Assembly (NCBI GenBank): GCA_902809985.1
Contig: CADDXC010000001.1
Span: 1,860,001-1,924,000 of the forward strand
Source of the DNA: Clostridiaceae bacterium BL-3
Lineage (GTDB): Bacteria > Bacillota > Clostridia > Clostridiales > Clostridiaceae
Direction of reading: 5' to 3'
DNA length: 64,000 nt
A program made the position numbers and the translations under genes. The notes under the pieces were generated by a model, which was not told the DNA's origin, ran no database searches, and was given only the letters and a program-made list of their open reading frames with translations. Positions 1-8,321 of this stretch are shown here, piece after piece (the first letter of the stretch is position 1; each line of letters starts with the position of its first letter).

Positions 1-568
1 CAGCTTTAGGAAGCCCTACGGTCAAACTTGGATCTACTAATACAAGTTTAGGAAGTAAATACCTGCTGACCATTCCTATTTTTAATTGTTCTTCAGGAAG
101 AGTGACAATGGCATTCGGTGTTACTTCAGAACCTGTCCCGGCAGTTGTTGGGATTAACACCGTGGGAGTTCCCGGGTATTTAACCAAATTTGTACCTAAA
201 ATCTCCTTTATTGAGTCACCGTTTGTTTCAAGTACTGCCAAAATTTTGGTAGTATCCAGAACACTTCCCCCTCCTATTCCAATCAGCACATCATAATGTT
301 CTTTCTTTATATTGCTTGAAATATCTTCTATACTTTGTATGGTGGGTTCCGGAATAGTATTTGTATTAACATCAACTTTGATTCCCTTTTCATTTAACTG
401 CTTAGTTATAACATCCACAAAACCTAAATCCTTCATAGGTTTTTGAGTCACGATCAACGCTGCCTTAACTTTACCTCCTATAATATCTATATTTTCTTTT
501 AGAGTTTCAATAGAGTTTTTCCCTGCAACAATATTATCCGCCGTTTGAAATTTATAGATTTTCTGCAT
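1..568 (-). CDS. Iron-containing alcohol dehydrogenase, N-terminal part (cut by window edge)
   Basis: About 189 residues of a type III (iron-dependent) alcohol dehydrogenase are present; the C-terminal metal-binding half lies beyond the left edge. The N-terminal dinucleotide fold shows the family's GGGSVLD motif and the TAGTGSEVT signature. The start is the ATG at 568, preceded by an AGGAAGG ribosome binding site. The family oxidises alcohols or reduces aldehydes with NAD(P)H in the cytoplasm. The gene follows the DapA-family aldolase with a 27-base gap on the same strand, so the two are probably one operon in which an aldolase product or precursor is oxidised or reduced. The substrate cannot be told from the sequence. 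The family call is firm; the pathway is inference. Confidence 0.85.
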   Translation of the reverse strand, partial: MQKIYKFQTADNIVAGKNSIETLKENIDIIGGKVKAALIVTQKPMKDLGFVDVITKQLNEKGIKVDVNTNTIPEPTIQSIEDISSNIKKEHYDVLIGIGGGSVLDTTKILAVLETNGDSIKEILGTNLVKYPGTPTVLIPTTAGTGSEVTPNAIVTLPEEQLKIGMVSRYLLPKLVLVDPSLTVGLPKA

Positions 569-595
569 ATAATGGTCCCTTCCTTTCAATTATGT

Positions 596-1483
596 TTATA
601 CTTGTTTTTTATAAAACTCAACCATTTCTTCAACCTTTTCAAGTGCTTTACCTGTGGGCTCCACTGCCGGAAATCTTGGAGGTCCTACCGGTATATTGCT
701 ATACAGCTCCACAGCCTTTTTCAAAACAGAAGGAAGTGTGCCGTACTTAAAGGTATCTCTAAGAGGCTGCAGATCTTCCTGGGCTTTTTGTGCCTCCTCC
801 ATATTTCCCTTAAGCCAGTTTTGATATATGGCAACAACTATATCCGGTATCATGTTTGAAGTAGCTGCTATAGCTCCTTTCCCCCCCGCCATGAGAGTTT
901 TAAGTATCAATGAATCCGTCCCCGCCAGTACGGAGAATTTTTCATCTTTAGTGATCTCTATATACTTTTTGATATTTTCGAAACTGCCACTGCTGTCTTT
1001 TATCCCAATTATGTTGTCCATTTTTGCCAGCTCGACTACTGTTTCTGGTTCCAAAGTCATCCCCGTTCTTCCTGGTATATTGTATAAAAGTATTGGAAGC
1101 GATACGGATTCCGCTATTTTATTGTAATGTCGAATTACTTCGCTTTGACTTGGAGTTATAAAATAGGGGGTTATAATCGAAAGAGCATCCGCTCCTATTT
1201 TCTCCATTTCTTTTGACAATTTAATTACTTCTTCTGTTCCATTTCCGCCTGTACCAACAAAAACAGGAACTCTTCCATCTACTTCTTCAATGACTTTCTC
1301 AGCAAATTCCAGCTTCTCCTTATTACTCAGTAGATGAAATTCACCATTGGTTCCCAAAATAAAAATACCATCAACACTTGATCCAATAAGATAATCAACA
1401 AGTTGTTTTGTGGCAGGGTAATTTATTTTCTGCTGCTTGTCCATAGGTGTTACCATGGCAGTTATAATTCCTTTTAAATCCAT
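596..1483 (-). CDS. DapA-family (dihydrodipicolinate synthase / pyruvate aldolase) protein
   Basis: This is a 295-residue class I aldolase of the DapA/NanA superfamily, the usual family length. A GTNGE motif lies near residue 45, YNIPGRTG near 133 carries the catalytic Tyr, and GIKDSSG near 161 carries the Schiff-base Lys. An upstream in-frame start exists, but the ATG at 1483 has GGGGGA at the right distance and is preferred. Members condense or cleave pyruvate with an aldehyde in the cytosol. YNIPGRT is typical of the DHDPS branch, but the neighbours (iron alcohol dehydrogenase, PrpR-like regulator) suggest a catabolic paralogue rather than the lysine-biosynthesis enzyme. That last point is inference. 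Confidence 0.85.
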   Translation of the reverse strand: MDLKGIITAMVTPMDKQQKINYPATKQLVDYLIGSSVDGIFILGTNGEFHLLSNKEKLEFAEKVIEEVDGRVPVFVGTGGNGTEEVIKLSKEMEKIGADALSIITPYFITPSQSEVIRHYNKIAESVSLPILLYNIPGRTGMTLEPETVVELAKMDNIIGIKDSSGSFENIKKYIEITKDEKFSVLAGTDSLILKTLMAGGKGAIAATSNMIPDIVVAIYQNWLKGNMEEAQKAQEDLQPLRDTFKYGTLPSVLKKAVELYSNIPVGPPRFPAVEPTGKALEKVEEMVEFYKKQV

Positions 1484-1624
1484 TTGTATTTCCCCCTTAT
1501 CTATATAAAACATATTTATAAATATTTCAGCAAAAACGTTTTATATTAAAACATTTAAAATCGATTACAGTTTTATTATATATTTATATGTTTTAAAATG
1601 CAATAGTTTTTTATTATTTTTTGT

Positions 1625-1655
1625 ATAAAAAAAAGGCGCTATTGCAATTTGCGCC
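1625..1655 (-). terminator. Intrinsic terminator overlapping the regulator stop codon
   Basis: On the minus strand GGCGC and GCGCC pair around an 11-base loop and are followed directly by a run of eight T. The hairpin begins inside the last codons of the upstream regulator (Trp-Arg-Lys-Leu-Gln-stop), so the amber stop codon lies in the loop and stem. The regulator transcript therefore probably ends before the aldolase gene, which must then have its own promoter in 1484-1624. No -24/-12 (sigma-54) promoter was found there. Confidence 0.7.
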
Positions 1656-3378
1656 ATAAAGTGGAACGACTAATGCCCAGTTTCTTTGCTACTTTGGATT
1701 GATTCATTTGATTTTTTTTCAACATTTTCTGAATAATATTTTTTTCAATTTCCTCCAGGGTCCCATCCAGTTCCACAACATCATCTTCAAAATCACAGCT
1801 GCAGGTCATATCATCAAGTACCTGTTTTACGTCATTTAATTCTATATAATCATTTTTGCAAAACATAACTATTTGCTCCACTGTTTTCCGAAACTGAAGT
1901 GTATTTCCTTTCCATTTGTATTTTTTTAATTTTAAGAGTGCATCGTCCCTAATTCCTACAATCTGTTTCCCATAGAAGGCATTGTATTCATTTATAAAAA
2001 GTCTGGACAAACTGTCTATTTCATCAATTCTGTCCCTAAGAGGAGGAATCTTCAATGTAATTGGTGAAATTTTATAATACAAATTCGAGCTGAACCCATG
2101 CTTCTCCACAATATTGTCCAAAGAAGATATTATAATTCTGGAAGTTATATTCTTACCGCAATCCAGGAATCTATTCAATATGCTTTGACTATTTGGAGAT
2201 AGCTCCTGTACATCCTTGAAATAAACAGTTCCCATATCCATATTCAACATATTGGTAAAAAGCATTTTACTCCAATCTTCCTCTGAAATCAAACTACAAT
2301 CCAATATAATAAAGGTACCGGATTTAGTTTCATATCCAAAATGTAAAAATTCTGCCAGATCATCCTTTTCAGTTCCTCTCTCTCCCAAAATCCATATAGG
2401 TATATTGGTGTTTTTGCATTTATCCACTTTTTTCAATATGCCTTCCATATATTTGCTCTCCAAAAGCAGGGAAGATGTTTTGTCTGTACTGCTGCTTTTC
2501 ATAATAACTCCATGAGCCTTATCCTTTGAATAGTCTGATATCTTGCACAGGCAAAATACAATATAAATTCTATTTTCCTTCTTTATGCTGCTGCCTGAAA
2601 CTCTCCATATAAAATTATCAAACTCAACTGTAGTACTAAACTTCCCCTCACTTAACACTGAATACGCCCATTCTCTCTTTATGAAATGCCAATTATCCTT
2701 AAATATATTGTCCATATAAGCATTGGAATAAACATGATTAAAATTTTCATCCAGGACTATAATTCCTTCTTCAGCCTGTTCAATAATGGCAGCCGGTATC
2801 ATCTGCTCCTTTCTAGCCCTTTTCAACACTTTATAAATTTTTCTGGCATCATTAAAGGATTTCAAAACACTTTCCTTTCCAGATGTAAACAATACTGTAT
2901 TAAATCCTAGTTTTTTTGCCTTTTGAGTAGTTACTACATCTCCAATAATTATCTGATAATCTTTTTTGCTGATTTCCTGAAGCTTAGGAATTACTTCTGA
3001 TTCACTGTAAATTACATAATTTGGTATGTCTATATCAAGTAATGAGCAAACTGTGGCTGCTCCCTCGGATATTTTAGGGAACCCTACAATGATTGCTTTT
3101 CCTTTTAATCCGCTTACAAGAGTTACCACTCGCAGCATGTCATAGCCAGAAACCTCTATATCAACTACAGGAATATTTACCTCTCTCTGTATTAATTCTG
3201 CCGTACCACCTCTGCTTATAATAATATCAGCACCCATATCCTGTGCTTTCTTTGCCATATTCACTCCTAGATCCAAATCGCCTACTTCTGCCTGTAAATC
3301 AATATCCTCTTCATCTTTAGCTAACTGAAGAATCAATTCTTTCAATCCATTATAGGGAGCAATTGCAACAACCTTCAT
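1639..3378 (-). CDS. PrpR-like transcriptional regulator with degenerate AAA+ domain
   Basis: This 579-residue protein starts at an ATG with a clear AGGAGG. Residues 1-185 match the PrpR N-terminal sensor domain, 195-285 look like a PAS domain, 305-500 are an AAA+ enhancer-binding-type domain, and 535-579 are a Fis-type helix-turn-helix ending in GISRSTLWRKL. The AAA+ domain is clearly changed. The Walker A region reads GERGTEKDD (332-340) instead of GESGTGKE, the Walker B region reads GTVYFKDV (383-390) without the acidic pair, and the GAFTGA loop that contacts sigma-54 is absent. Family members activate sigma-54 promoters; this one probably cannot and may act TyrR-like at a sigma-A promoter. 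It probably controls the aldolase/dehydrogenase operon next to it. Confidence 0.8.
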   Translation of the reverse strand: MKVVAIAPYNGLKELILQLAKDEEDIDLQAEVGDLDLGVNMAKKAQDMGADIIISRGGTAELIQREVNIPVVDIEVSGYDMLRVVTLVSGLKGKAIIVGFPKISEGAATVCSLLDIDIPNYVIYSESEVIPKLQEISKKDYQIIIGDVVTTQKAKKLGFNTVLFTSGKESVLKSFNDARKIYKVLKRARKEQMIPAAIIEQAEEGIIVLDENFNHVYSNAYMDNIFKDNWHFIKREWAYSVLSEGKFSTTVEFDNFIWRVSGSSIKKENRIYIVFCLCKISDYSKDKAHGVIMKSSSTDKTSSLLLESKYMEGILKKVDKCKNTNIPIWILGERGTEKDDLAEFLHFGYETKSGTFIILDCSLISEEDWSKMLFTNMLNMDMGTVYFKDVQELSPNSQSILNRFLDCGKNITSRIIISSLDNIVEKHGFSSNLYYKISPITLKIPPLRDRIDEIDSLSRLFINEYNAFYGKQIVGIRDDALLKLKKYKWKGNTLQFRKTVEQIVMFCKNDYIELNDVKQVLDDMTCSCDFEDDVVELDGTLEEIEKNIIQKMLKKNQMNQSKVAKKLGISRSTLWRKLQ

Positions 3379-3725
3379 ATTTTTCCTCCTGTTTCAATTT
3401 AAAACACATTCTTATTATAGCAGAAAAAATAGTTATTTTACAAAAATAAATTCTAAATTGAACACATTCATTAAAATAAGCCCAATTTAGTTTTACACAA
3501 TTATAAAAAAGCACAAAAGTAACCATTTAGTATAGATTATTTTTAACAATGTTAAGTAACTTTATTCTAGAAGGATTGGCTCAGAAAATAATGAATGTGT
3601 TCTTTTTGCTTCCATACTACTCAAAGTTTTGTCCTCTATACCTTTTGTCATACTTCTTCTGCTGTTGTATATGTCTGAGTAATCAACCAGATAAAAATTA
3701 AAATTGTAAAGGTTTCCGTAGATAC

Positions 3726-3815
3726 TTATAGTATGCTGTCCGATATTGCCCTTATTTTTACATCACTGAATTTTTTCTTAAATTTTCCATGCTAGCTTTC
3801 AAGGTCAAAAAAATA
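3726..3815 (-). pseudogene. 3'-end remnant of a paralogue of the winged-helix gene at 7046-8005
   Basis: The minus strand translates to FDLES-stop-HGKFKKKF followed by SDVKIRAISDSIL-stop. This aligns with the C-terminus of the gene at 7046 (CLESQYVKFEKEF followed by SNVRIRTVPDGIL-stop), including the same stop position. An internal amber codon and the absence of any upstream homology show that it is dead. It indicates an older, second copy of this plasmid/phage-type gene, with DNA loss before or during insertion of the adjacent IS element. Confidence 0.65.
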
Positions 3816-3848
3816 AAACAGTTCAACCATTTATATTTTTTATTTAAA

Positions 3849-3884
3849 ATAAAAAAGCACCATGATTATTTCTATCAAGGTACC
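3849..3884 (-). terminator. Intrinsic terminator
   Basis: On the minus strand GTACCTTGAT pairs with ATCATGGTGC (one mismatch and one wobble) around a seven-base loop and is followed by six T. It lies downstream of the IS right end and the remnant at 3726 lies beyond it. Which transcript it ends is uncertain. Confidence 0.55.
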
Positions 3885-3963
3885 ATATATAAAATTATAT
3901 TTCACTGGACACTAATTTTCAATTAGAAAATTTTCTTCTGAAAGCAAGATTTTAATTTATCCT

Positions 3964-4081
3964 GTGAACCCTCCCCTCCTAACTAAACAGGTTAGTATAG
4001 AAGAGGCTTCTACCTTTTGACAGGCAGACTTCTCTTCCACAAATACGGTTTAGCTGAGTATTTCTTCTGTTGCCGGAAGAA
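3964..4081 (-). ncRNA. Predicted omega-RNA (TnpB guide RNA) of element 1
   Basis: TnpB proteins use an RNA made from the 3' end of tnpB and the right end of the element, with the guide read from flanking DNA. Here the minus-strand sequence after the tnpB stop forms a small hairpin (AGAAG CCT CTTCT) and other pairings, and runs to GGTTCAC at 3964. A guide would be read from 3963 downward. The RNA probably also covers the last part of tnpB. Inferred from position and shared end sequence only. Confidence 0.5.
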
Positions 4082-5449
4082 TTAAGCAGTTTCTTTTTCT
4101 ATCTGCACTACTCCTGCCAAACTAATCAATGTGGCCAGAGTGCTCTGAGTTCTTCGCAGAAGCCCCGGTTCTTTTGCCACAGCTTCCGACCATTCCTTTG
4201 CAGGTATGGATTTTTGGTACTCCCTTATAAAATATCTAGCACCTATATTGTAACTTGCAGACAAGTCACAATTATACTGCTTTCCCGTGCTGAAAGTACA
4301 CAGACTAAAGTTGTCCTTATTCCTTTTAACACTGCCACTCCCGTCATAGGCCAACAAAGATGTATTTTTAGGCGTTACCCTGCTGAACCTCATGCCGGCA
4401 CTGTGGGCTTTGTGCTTCACTTTGTTCTGTATTGCAATTTTTGTCCAAAGCTGCAGTTTCATTCTTATTCTCTTGTTTCTGCTGCCCTTGATTTTAGGAA
4501 ACCGGTCCAGGTACTCGAATACTACGGTATCCGCATTTACTTTCTCCGCAAAACTGACTATTTCATGGACTGTCCTGTTGGTTATTTCTCTTTTCAGGTT
4601 GTTTATCTTATTCCATGCCCTGGTCAATTTTGCCTTTTTCCCGCTCTGTTTCTGTTTTCTGCACAATCTGCCTACCAGGTGATTCATCAGGTCTTTTTCT
4701 TCCGGCTGGTTTATAAACTTCCTGCCAGTGACAGTTCCTTTTGAATCAACTGCACTGCATACTGCGGAGTGATTTATACCAAGATCTACGGATACCACTA
4801 CCCTATCTTTAAGGGATGTTTCCCTGAACTCTACTTTGTTTTCATATGCAAACTGCAGGTAATAGTTTCTGCCTTTCCTGACAAGTATCGGCGAAAACTT
4901 TCTGCCTCTGCAGTTTTTTTCTATATACTTTATGTCCTGCTTCCTTAGAGATACCCTGAGCCACACCCAGTCATTGTTTTTATATATCTTTATCTGGGCA
5001 TGGTTTCTGTCCAGCATTTTAAACATATTACCCCTGTAAAGGGCAGGACATTTATAGTGCTTTACCTGTAATTTGGGTGCTTTTTTCTTAAACTTTTTAC
5101 CACTAGATACCTGGGTATGTCTTTCTTCCTTATAATTTTCTAGATTGCTATAGTAGGAAGAGACTATTCCCATGGCATCCATAATTGCACTTCTCCTCAA
5201 ATATGAAGGGAATTTATAGAACTATCTGTCAAAACCATCATACTCTGGATGTGGATTATCTTTTGTTGTGTGTGTCAGATGCTCTATGAGATTTACCCTA
5301 TATTTAGAGCTTAACTTTTCCAAGAGCTCCCTCTCTGAGGTAACCACATTTATAAAGTAAGATACTACCTTCCTGTAAATTTCTATAGTTTCTTTTAAAC
5401 AATCATTCATGTTTACTATTTTTACTTTATATGAATTTACCACCTGCAT
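4082..5449 (-). pseudogene. tnpB: TnpB (RNA-guided nuclease) interrupted by one in-frame amber codon
   Basis: Read through, this is a 455-codon TnpB starting at the ATG at 5449 after AGGAGG. After about 75 codons, following Gly-Phe-Asp-Arg, there is a single TAG (5222-5224); the frame then continues without a shift into FYKFPSYLRRSAI and the rest of TnpB. The RuvC-like residues are present (SVDLGINHS, VFEYLD, NCDLSASYNIGAR), but the C-terminal zinc finger is reduced. One base change would turn TAG into CAG or another sense codon. Reinitiation at the TTG at 5200 would give 372 residues lacking the N-terminus. Probably a recently inactivated nuclease; readthrough or a sequencing error cannot be excluded. 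Confidence 0.8.
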
Positions 5450-5538
5450 AATCCACACCTCCTTTGTTGATTTTATACCGTTTGTATACTATAATTATAT
5501 TATTCCTAATTTTAGTTGTAAAGGAGTTATACTATCCT

Positions 5539-5952
5539 ATGAATATAGAATATAAAAGAAACAGACATAGTTGCTACAGTCTGAAATATCATTTGGTTGT
5601 TGTAACTAAATACAGACATAAATGTATAAACAGAGATATTTTAAACCGCTTGATTGAAATATCCAATAACACTTTTAATAAATGGAACTGCAGTATTTTA
5701 GAGATTAACGGAGAAGCTGACCATCTGCATATTTTATTTGAAGCCCCTCCACAGGTACAGCTGTCTAAACTTATAAATAATTTTAAAACAGTAACTTCCA
5801 GGCTGATTAGAAGAGACTATGCCGGTTACCTGGCTAATTTCTACTGGAAACCTTTCTTCTGGAGTGAAAGTTACCTTGTTCTTTCTACAGGTGGTGCCAC
5901 CATTGATATTATCGAACAGTACATTGAGAACCAGTCTACTCCTTCTGAGTAG
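5539..5952 (+). CDS. tnpA: TnpA, IS200/IS605 HUH (Y1) transposase
   Basis: This 137-residue protein is of normal length for Y1 transposases, starting at the ATG at 5539 with AAGGAG upstream. The HUH motif is in DHLHILF and the catalytic tyrosine is in IEQYIENQ. It cuts and rejoins single-stranded DNA at the element ends without target duplication. It looks intact, so element 1 may still move even though its tnpB is broken. A 3' fragment of a very close relative lies at 33232-33523. Confidence 0.88.
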   Translation: MNIEYKRNRHSCYSLKYHLVVVTKYRHKCINRDILNRLIEISNNTFNKWNCSILEINGEADHLHILFEAPPQVQLSKLINNFKTVTSRLIRRDYAGYLANFYWKPFFWSESYLVLSTGGATIDIIEQYIENQSTPSE

Positions 5953-6050
5953 GAAAAACTAACCCCTCCTAAGCCTTCCCTTATAGAAGGAGATTGCGTT
6001 TTTCAGTTTTGTTCAATTAAGAAGATTTCCATAGATTATAAAGAGAATAA

Positions 6051-6242
6051 CTACCGCTTTATTGAATTATAAAAAATTATAAAGAGAATAACTAAAATTA
6101 TATAAGTAAAAATGAAAATAATTGAACTTTTAGTTATCTCAAAATTATAAGCTTTATATAAAATCACTAAAAAAGGAATAAAAGAAAATGCTACTTGTTC
6201 GATAATTCTTTTTGTTCTATTTGTTCTATTAGTTTTATCCAT
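6051..6242 (-). CDS. Small membrane protein, possible immunity protein for the adjacent secreted protein
   Basis: This 63-residue protein starts at the ATG at 6242, with AAGGAG correctly placed. After a basic start (MDKTNRTNRTKRIIEQ) two hydrophobic segments of about 15-20 residues follow, with a short charged tail. No family was recognised. It lies 16 bases after the secreted 161-residue protein, on the same strand and surely co-transcribed. Small two-helix membrane proteins in this position are typical bacteriocin immunity proteins; that role is inference from context only. Confidence 0.55.
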   Translation of the reverse strand: MDKTNRTNRTKRIIEQVAFSFIPFLVILYKAYNFEITKSSIIFIFTYIILVILFIIFYNSIKR

Positions 6243-6258
6243 TAATAAACTCCTTAAT

Positions 6259-6744
6259 TTATGCAAAAATTATCATTTTTTCACCACTAGCGGGTCTGTA
6301 ATACTCTATAACTTTTAATCTAACACTTCCGCCCTTACCATAAGCTGATGCTATTACATTTGCACTACTTTGAATTTTAGAAAAATAGGTTTGCCCAAAA
6401 AGACTTATATAGCTAGCGGCAACTGCACCAGATTTACCCATAAAACCAAGAGCTACAACTGAGACATTATATGCATATTGTCCAGCAACATAAGTAGACG
6501 ACCTTATTGTAGATTGATACTTGTTATTTAATGTTCTTAGTTGATTATGTGTAAAAGTATGATAATAGGAAGTTCTGTAAGTCCATGCGGCACTTGGGCT
6601 TGGACCTCCACCTAACATAGGTACAAATTTTGCCGATTCTGAATTAACTATACTACTAGCCGAAACTGAACTAAATGTTGTAACCGAAAAAACAGTAGTT
6701 AAAAGTAAAAGCGATAATGCTTTTTTTAATTTATGTCTTGTCAT
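6259..6744 (-). CDS. Secreted 161-residue protein, possible antimicrobial protein
   Basis: A signal peptide is clear: basic start (MTRHKLKK), hydrophobic core, and likely cleavage after VSA at about residue 29. The mature protein of about 130 residues has a GGGPSPSAAW stretch, is rich in Tyr, Ser, Ala and Thr, has no cysteine, and has a Gly/Ala-rich central segment (VVALGFMGKSGAVAASYISLFG) that could insert into a membrane. No catalytic motif was seen. Together with the small membrane protein downstream it looks like a bacteriocin/immunity pair, but no known family was recognised. A strong GGGG-type ribosome binding site precedes the ATG at 6744. Confidence 0.6.
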   Translation of the reverse strand: MTRHKLKKALSLLLLTTVFSVTTFSSVSASSIVNSESAKFVPMLGGGPSPSAAWTYRTSYYHTFTHNQLRTLNNKYQSTIRSSTYVAGQYAYNVSVVALGFMGKSGAVAASYISLFGQTYFSKIQSSANVIASAYGKGGSVRLKVIEYYRPASGEKMIIFA

Positions 6745-7045
6745 TTTTCATACCCCCTTATTTTTCTTATATATAGAAACATAAGTATATTATTCTATAT
6801 TTGTTTTAAATTTCCTTCAAAATATTATTAGTTTATATAATTTATAAATTTGATTAGTTAAACTTATCATTATATAAAATATTCACGTAAATATATGCCA
6901 CTATAATAGTAGGTTGATTTTTAATTTTCGGTTCGTAACAAACTTTTTTTCATAACTGTTTACTGAACCATATCGTTTTGACATTTTCAGTTCCTCCCTA
7001 TATTTTTTAAAATTTACGGTTAATGCATGTTGCATAAGTAAAACC
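6745..7045. other. AT-rich intergenic region
   Basis: These roughly 300 bases between two minus-strand genes must carry the promoter of the secreted-protein gene. No repeat, RNA structure or gene fragment was recognised. Confidence 0.5.
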
Positions 7046-8005
7046 CTACAGTATACCGTCCGGTACTGTCCTTATCCTTACATTACTAAACTCCTTGAAC
7101 TCCTTCTCAAACTTTACGTACTGGCTCTCAAGGCATACAACAATCAGCTTAAACTTATTTGTCCTATTGTAGCGGTTTATTATCTCACTCTGCTTTACCT
7201 TAACTATTTTTTCTCCATCATTGGTTACCAGTACAACAACCTGTCCATCACTGGTTGTATAATCTGCATAGGCCCAATCAGGATCGTCGTAATCCTTATA
7301 GAGATATCTTACAACCTTCTCCTCTATGTTTTCACTCCCAATCTTTCCAATCAGATTGAAGCCTGCTTCCTGCCATGGAATTATAAGCTGTTCCTTTACA
7401 TTCAAAGACATCAAACTTTCGTTATATAGAGCCATTACCGTCTTATCTTCGGCCAGCAGTATTACACGTTCCATTTTCCCATTGGAGGCTTTGTTCATTA
7501 TTTCCTGTCTTACCTCCTGTATATATCTTTTTTTCAAACTTATAGCTCTGCTTACATATTTTGTACTATCTATTTTTCCAAGGTTATATATGAAATAGGA
7601 CTTACCACTTGTTTTGCTTATTATTTCCCCGTAGTATTTGTCCTTTCTCTCACTTACAATATCCCTATTCTTCAGTTTCCAGCTGGGATATGTATAATAC
7701 ATCTTTTCAATAGCCATCAGTATTTCAGCTACCTTCCCGATACGTGTTCTTATATACTTTCCTGATGCTACTTCTCTTATATTTTCCATTCCCAGTTCTT
7801 CTTCAAGGTACCTTCTACCGTTTGCACCAAGACTACAGTATTTATTGTTCTTAACTATATACTTTTCATCAGCCAGCTTTTTTCTCCTTCGTACAGGATA
7901 CTGAACTGCACCACCATATATTTTATCTATTGTTCTATTGTTTAGAATTCCATATTCTCCTATCTTTTTAAGCAGATATTCATCCCGCTTTTGAATCCTA
8001 ATCAT
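7046..8005 (-). CDS. Winged-helix protein of plasmid/phage type, function unknown
   Basis: This protein is about 319 residues, starting at the ATG at 8005 (AAAGGG upstream); an ATG at 8026 is also possible. The first 75 residues look like a winged helix-turn-helix (RIQKRDEYLLKKIGEYG ... RRRKKLADEKYI). The rest is an alpha/beta domain with a C-terminal half resembling the nuclease-like fold of replication-relaxation-type proteins, but no catalytic triad is certain. A dead fragment of a second copy lies at 3726-3815. It may be involved in plasmid mobilisation or replication control; that is inferred only from the general type and from the ParM/RusA neighbours. Confidence 0.55.
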   Translation of the reverse strand: MIRIQKRDEYLLKKIGEYGILNNRTIDKIYGGAVQYPVRRRKKLADEKYIVKNNKYCSLGANGRRYLEEELGMENIREVASGKYIRTRIGKVAEILMAIEKMYYTYPSWKLKNRDIVSERKDKYYGEIISKTSGKSYFIYNLGKIDSTKYVSRAISLKKRYIQEVRQEIMNKASNGKMERVILLAEDKTVMALYNESLMSLNVKEQLIIPWQEAGFNLIGKIGSENIEEKVVRYLYKDYDDPDWAYADYTTSDGQVVVLVTNDGEKIVKVKQSEIINRYNRTNKFKLIVVCLESQYVKFEKEFKEFSNVRIRTVPDGIL

Positions 8006-8139
8006 AACCAGTTCCCTTTCATTCATTTCATGTTTTTTATAAAAAATGATATATTTTTTTCCATTATTTTCTGCCTTATCTGGCTTTGTTTTATATATTG
8101 AAAATGCCTTGAATTTAAGATGGTGATAAAAATCAATTG

Positions 8140-8158
8140 AGTGCCGTAAAGCACTCTA
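8140..8158. terminator. Hairpin, probable bidirectional terminator
   Basis: GAGTGC and GCACTC pair around a six-base loop. T-rich sequence follows on both strands (TTTTGTTTTTT on plus, ATTGATTTTT on minus). It separates the RusA-like operon from the winged-helix gene. Confidence 0.55.
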
Positions 8159-8238
8159 CTTTTGTTTTTTGAAAACCAGTAAATTCAACGGCTACATGTG
8201 TTTTTTGTATATACATATTTCACTTAGCAATTTTTAGG

Positions 8239-8320
8239 TCATTTCTGTACACCTTTTTGAGCCCGCAAACCCGCATTCCTAGGTAGTGATTTTCAAGTGA
8301 TTTCTGTATACCTTTTTTGG
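8239..8320. repeat. Two direct repeats downstream of the RusA-like gene
   Basis: ATTTCTGTAYACCTTTTT occurs twice (about 8241-8258 and 8300-8317), 59 bases apart and in the same orientation. The second copy touches the 3' end of the RusA-like gene. This could be a protein-binding site or the result of a local duplication; no function is known. Confidence 0.5.
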
Positions 8321-8321
8321 A

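Larger units (their letters stand above)
3379..3963. other. Intergenic stretch with a gene remnant and one terminator
   Basis: The 585 bases between the PrpR-like gene and the IS element hold no intact gene. They contain the decayed 3' end of a paralogue of the 7046-8005 gene (3726-3815, listed separately) and a minus-strand terminator (3849-3884). Nothing else was recognised. Confidence 0.6.
3964..6016. mobile_element. IS200/IS605-family element 1 (divergent tnpB and tnpA)
   Basis: The element is about 2.05 kb with tnpB on the minus strand and tnpA on the plus strand, 5' ends facing, as in the IS605 group. The tnpB-side end is set by GGTTCAC (minus strand, ending at 3964), the same GTTCAC terminus seen at elements 2 and 3. 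The tnpA-side end is set by comparison with the partial copy at 33232-33587: similarity stops after GTTCAA at 6016. A subterminal hairpin (CCTTC...GAAGG, about 5969-5990) lies near the tnpA-side end. There is no target duplication, as expected for HUH transposases. The exact ends are inferred. Confidence 0.75.

Noticed and set aside
1484-1660. Possible -24/-12 (sigma-54) promoter, TGGCGC ... TTGCAAT, near the aldolase gene
   Set aside because: The distance between the GG and GC elements is two bases too short, and the sequence is the 3' end of the regulator gene and part of its terminator.
4070-4744. Long plus-strand open frame of 224 codons
   Set aside because: It is the complementary strand of tnpB; the minus-strand frame has the RuvC motifs and codon pattern, the plus-strand one has no recognisable domain.
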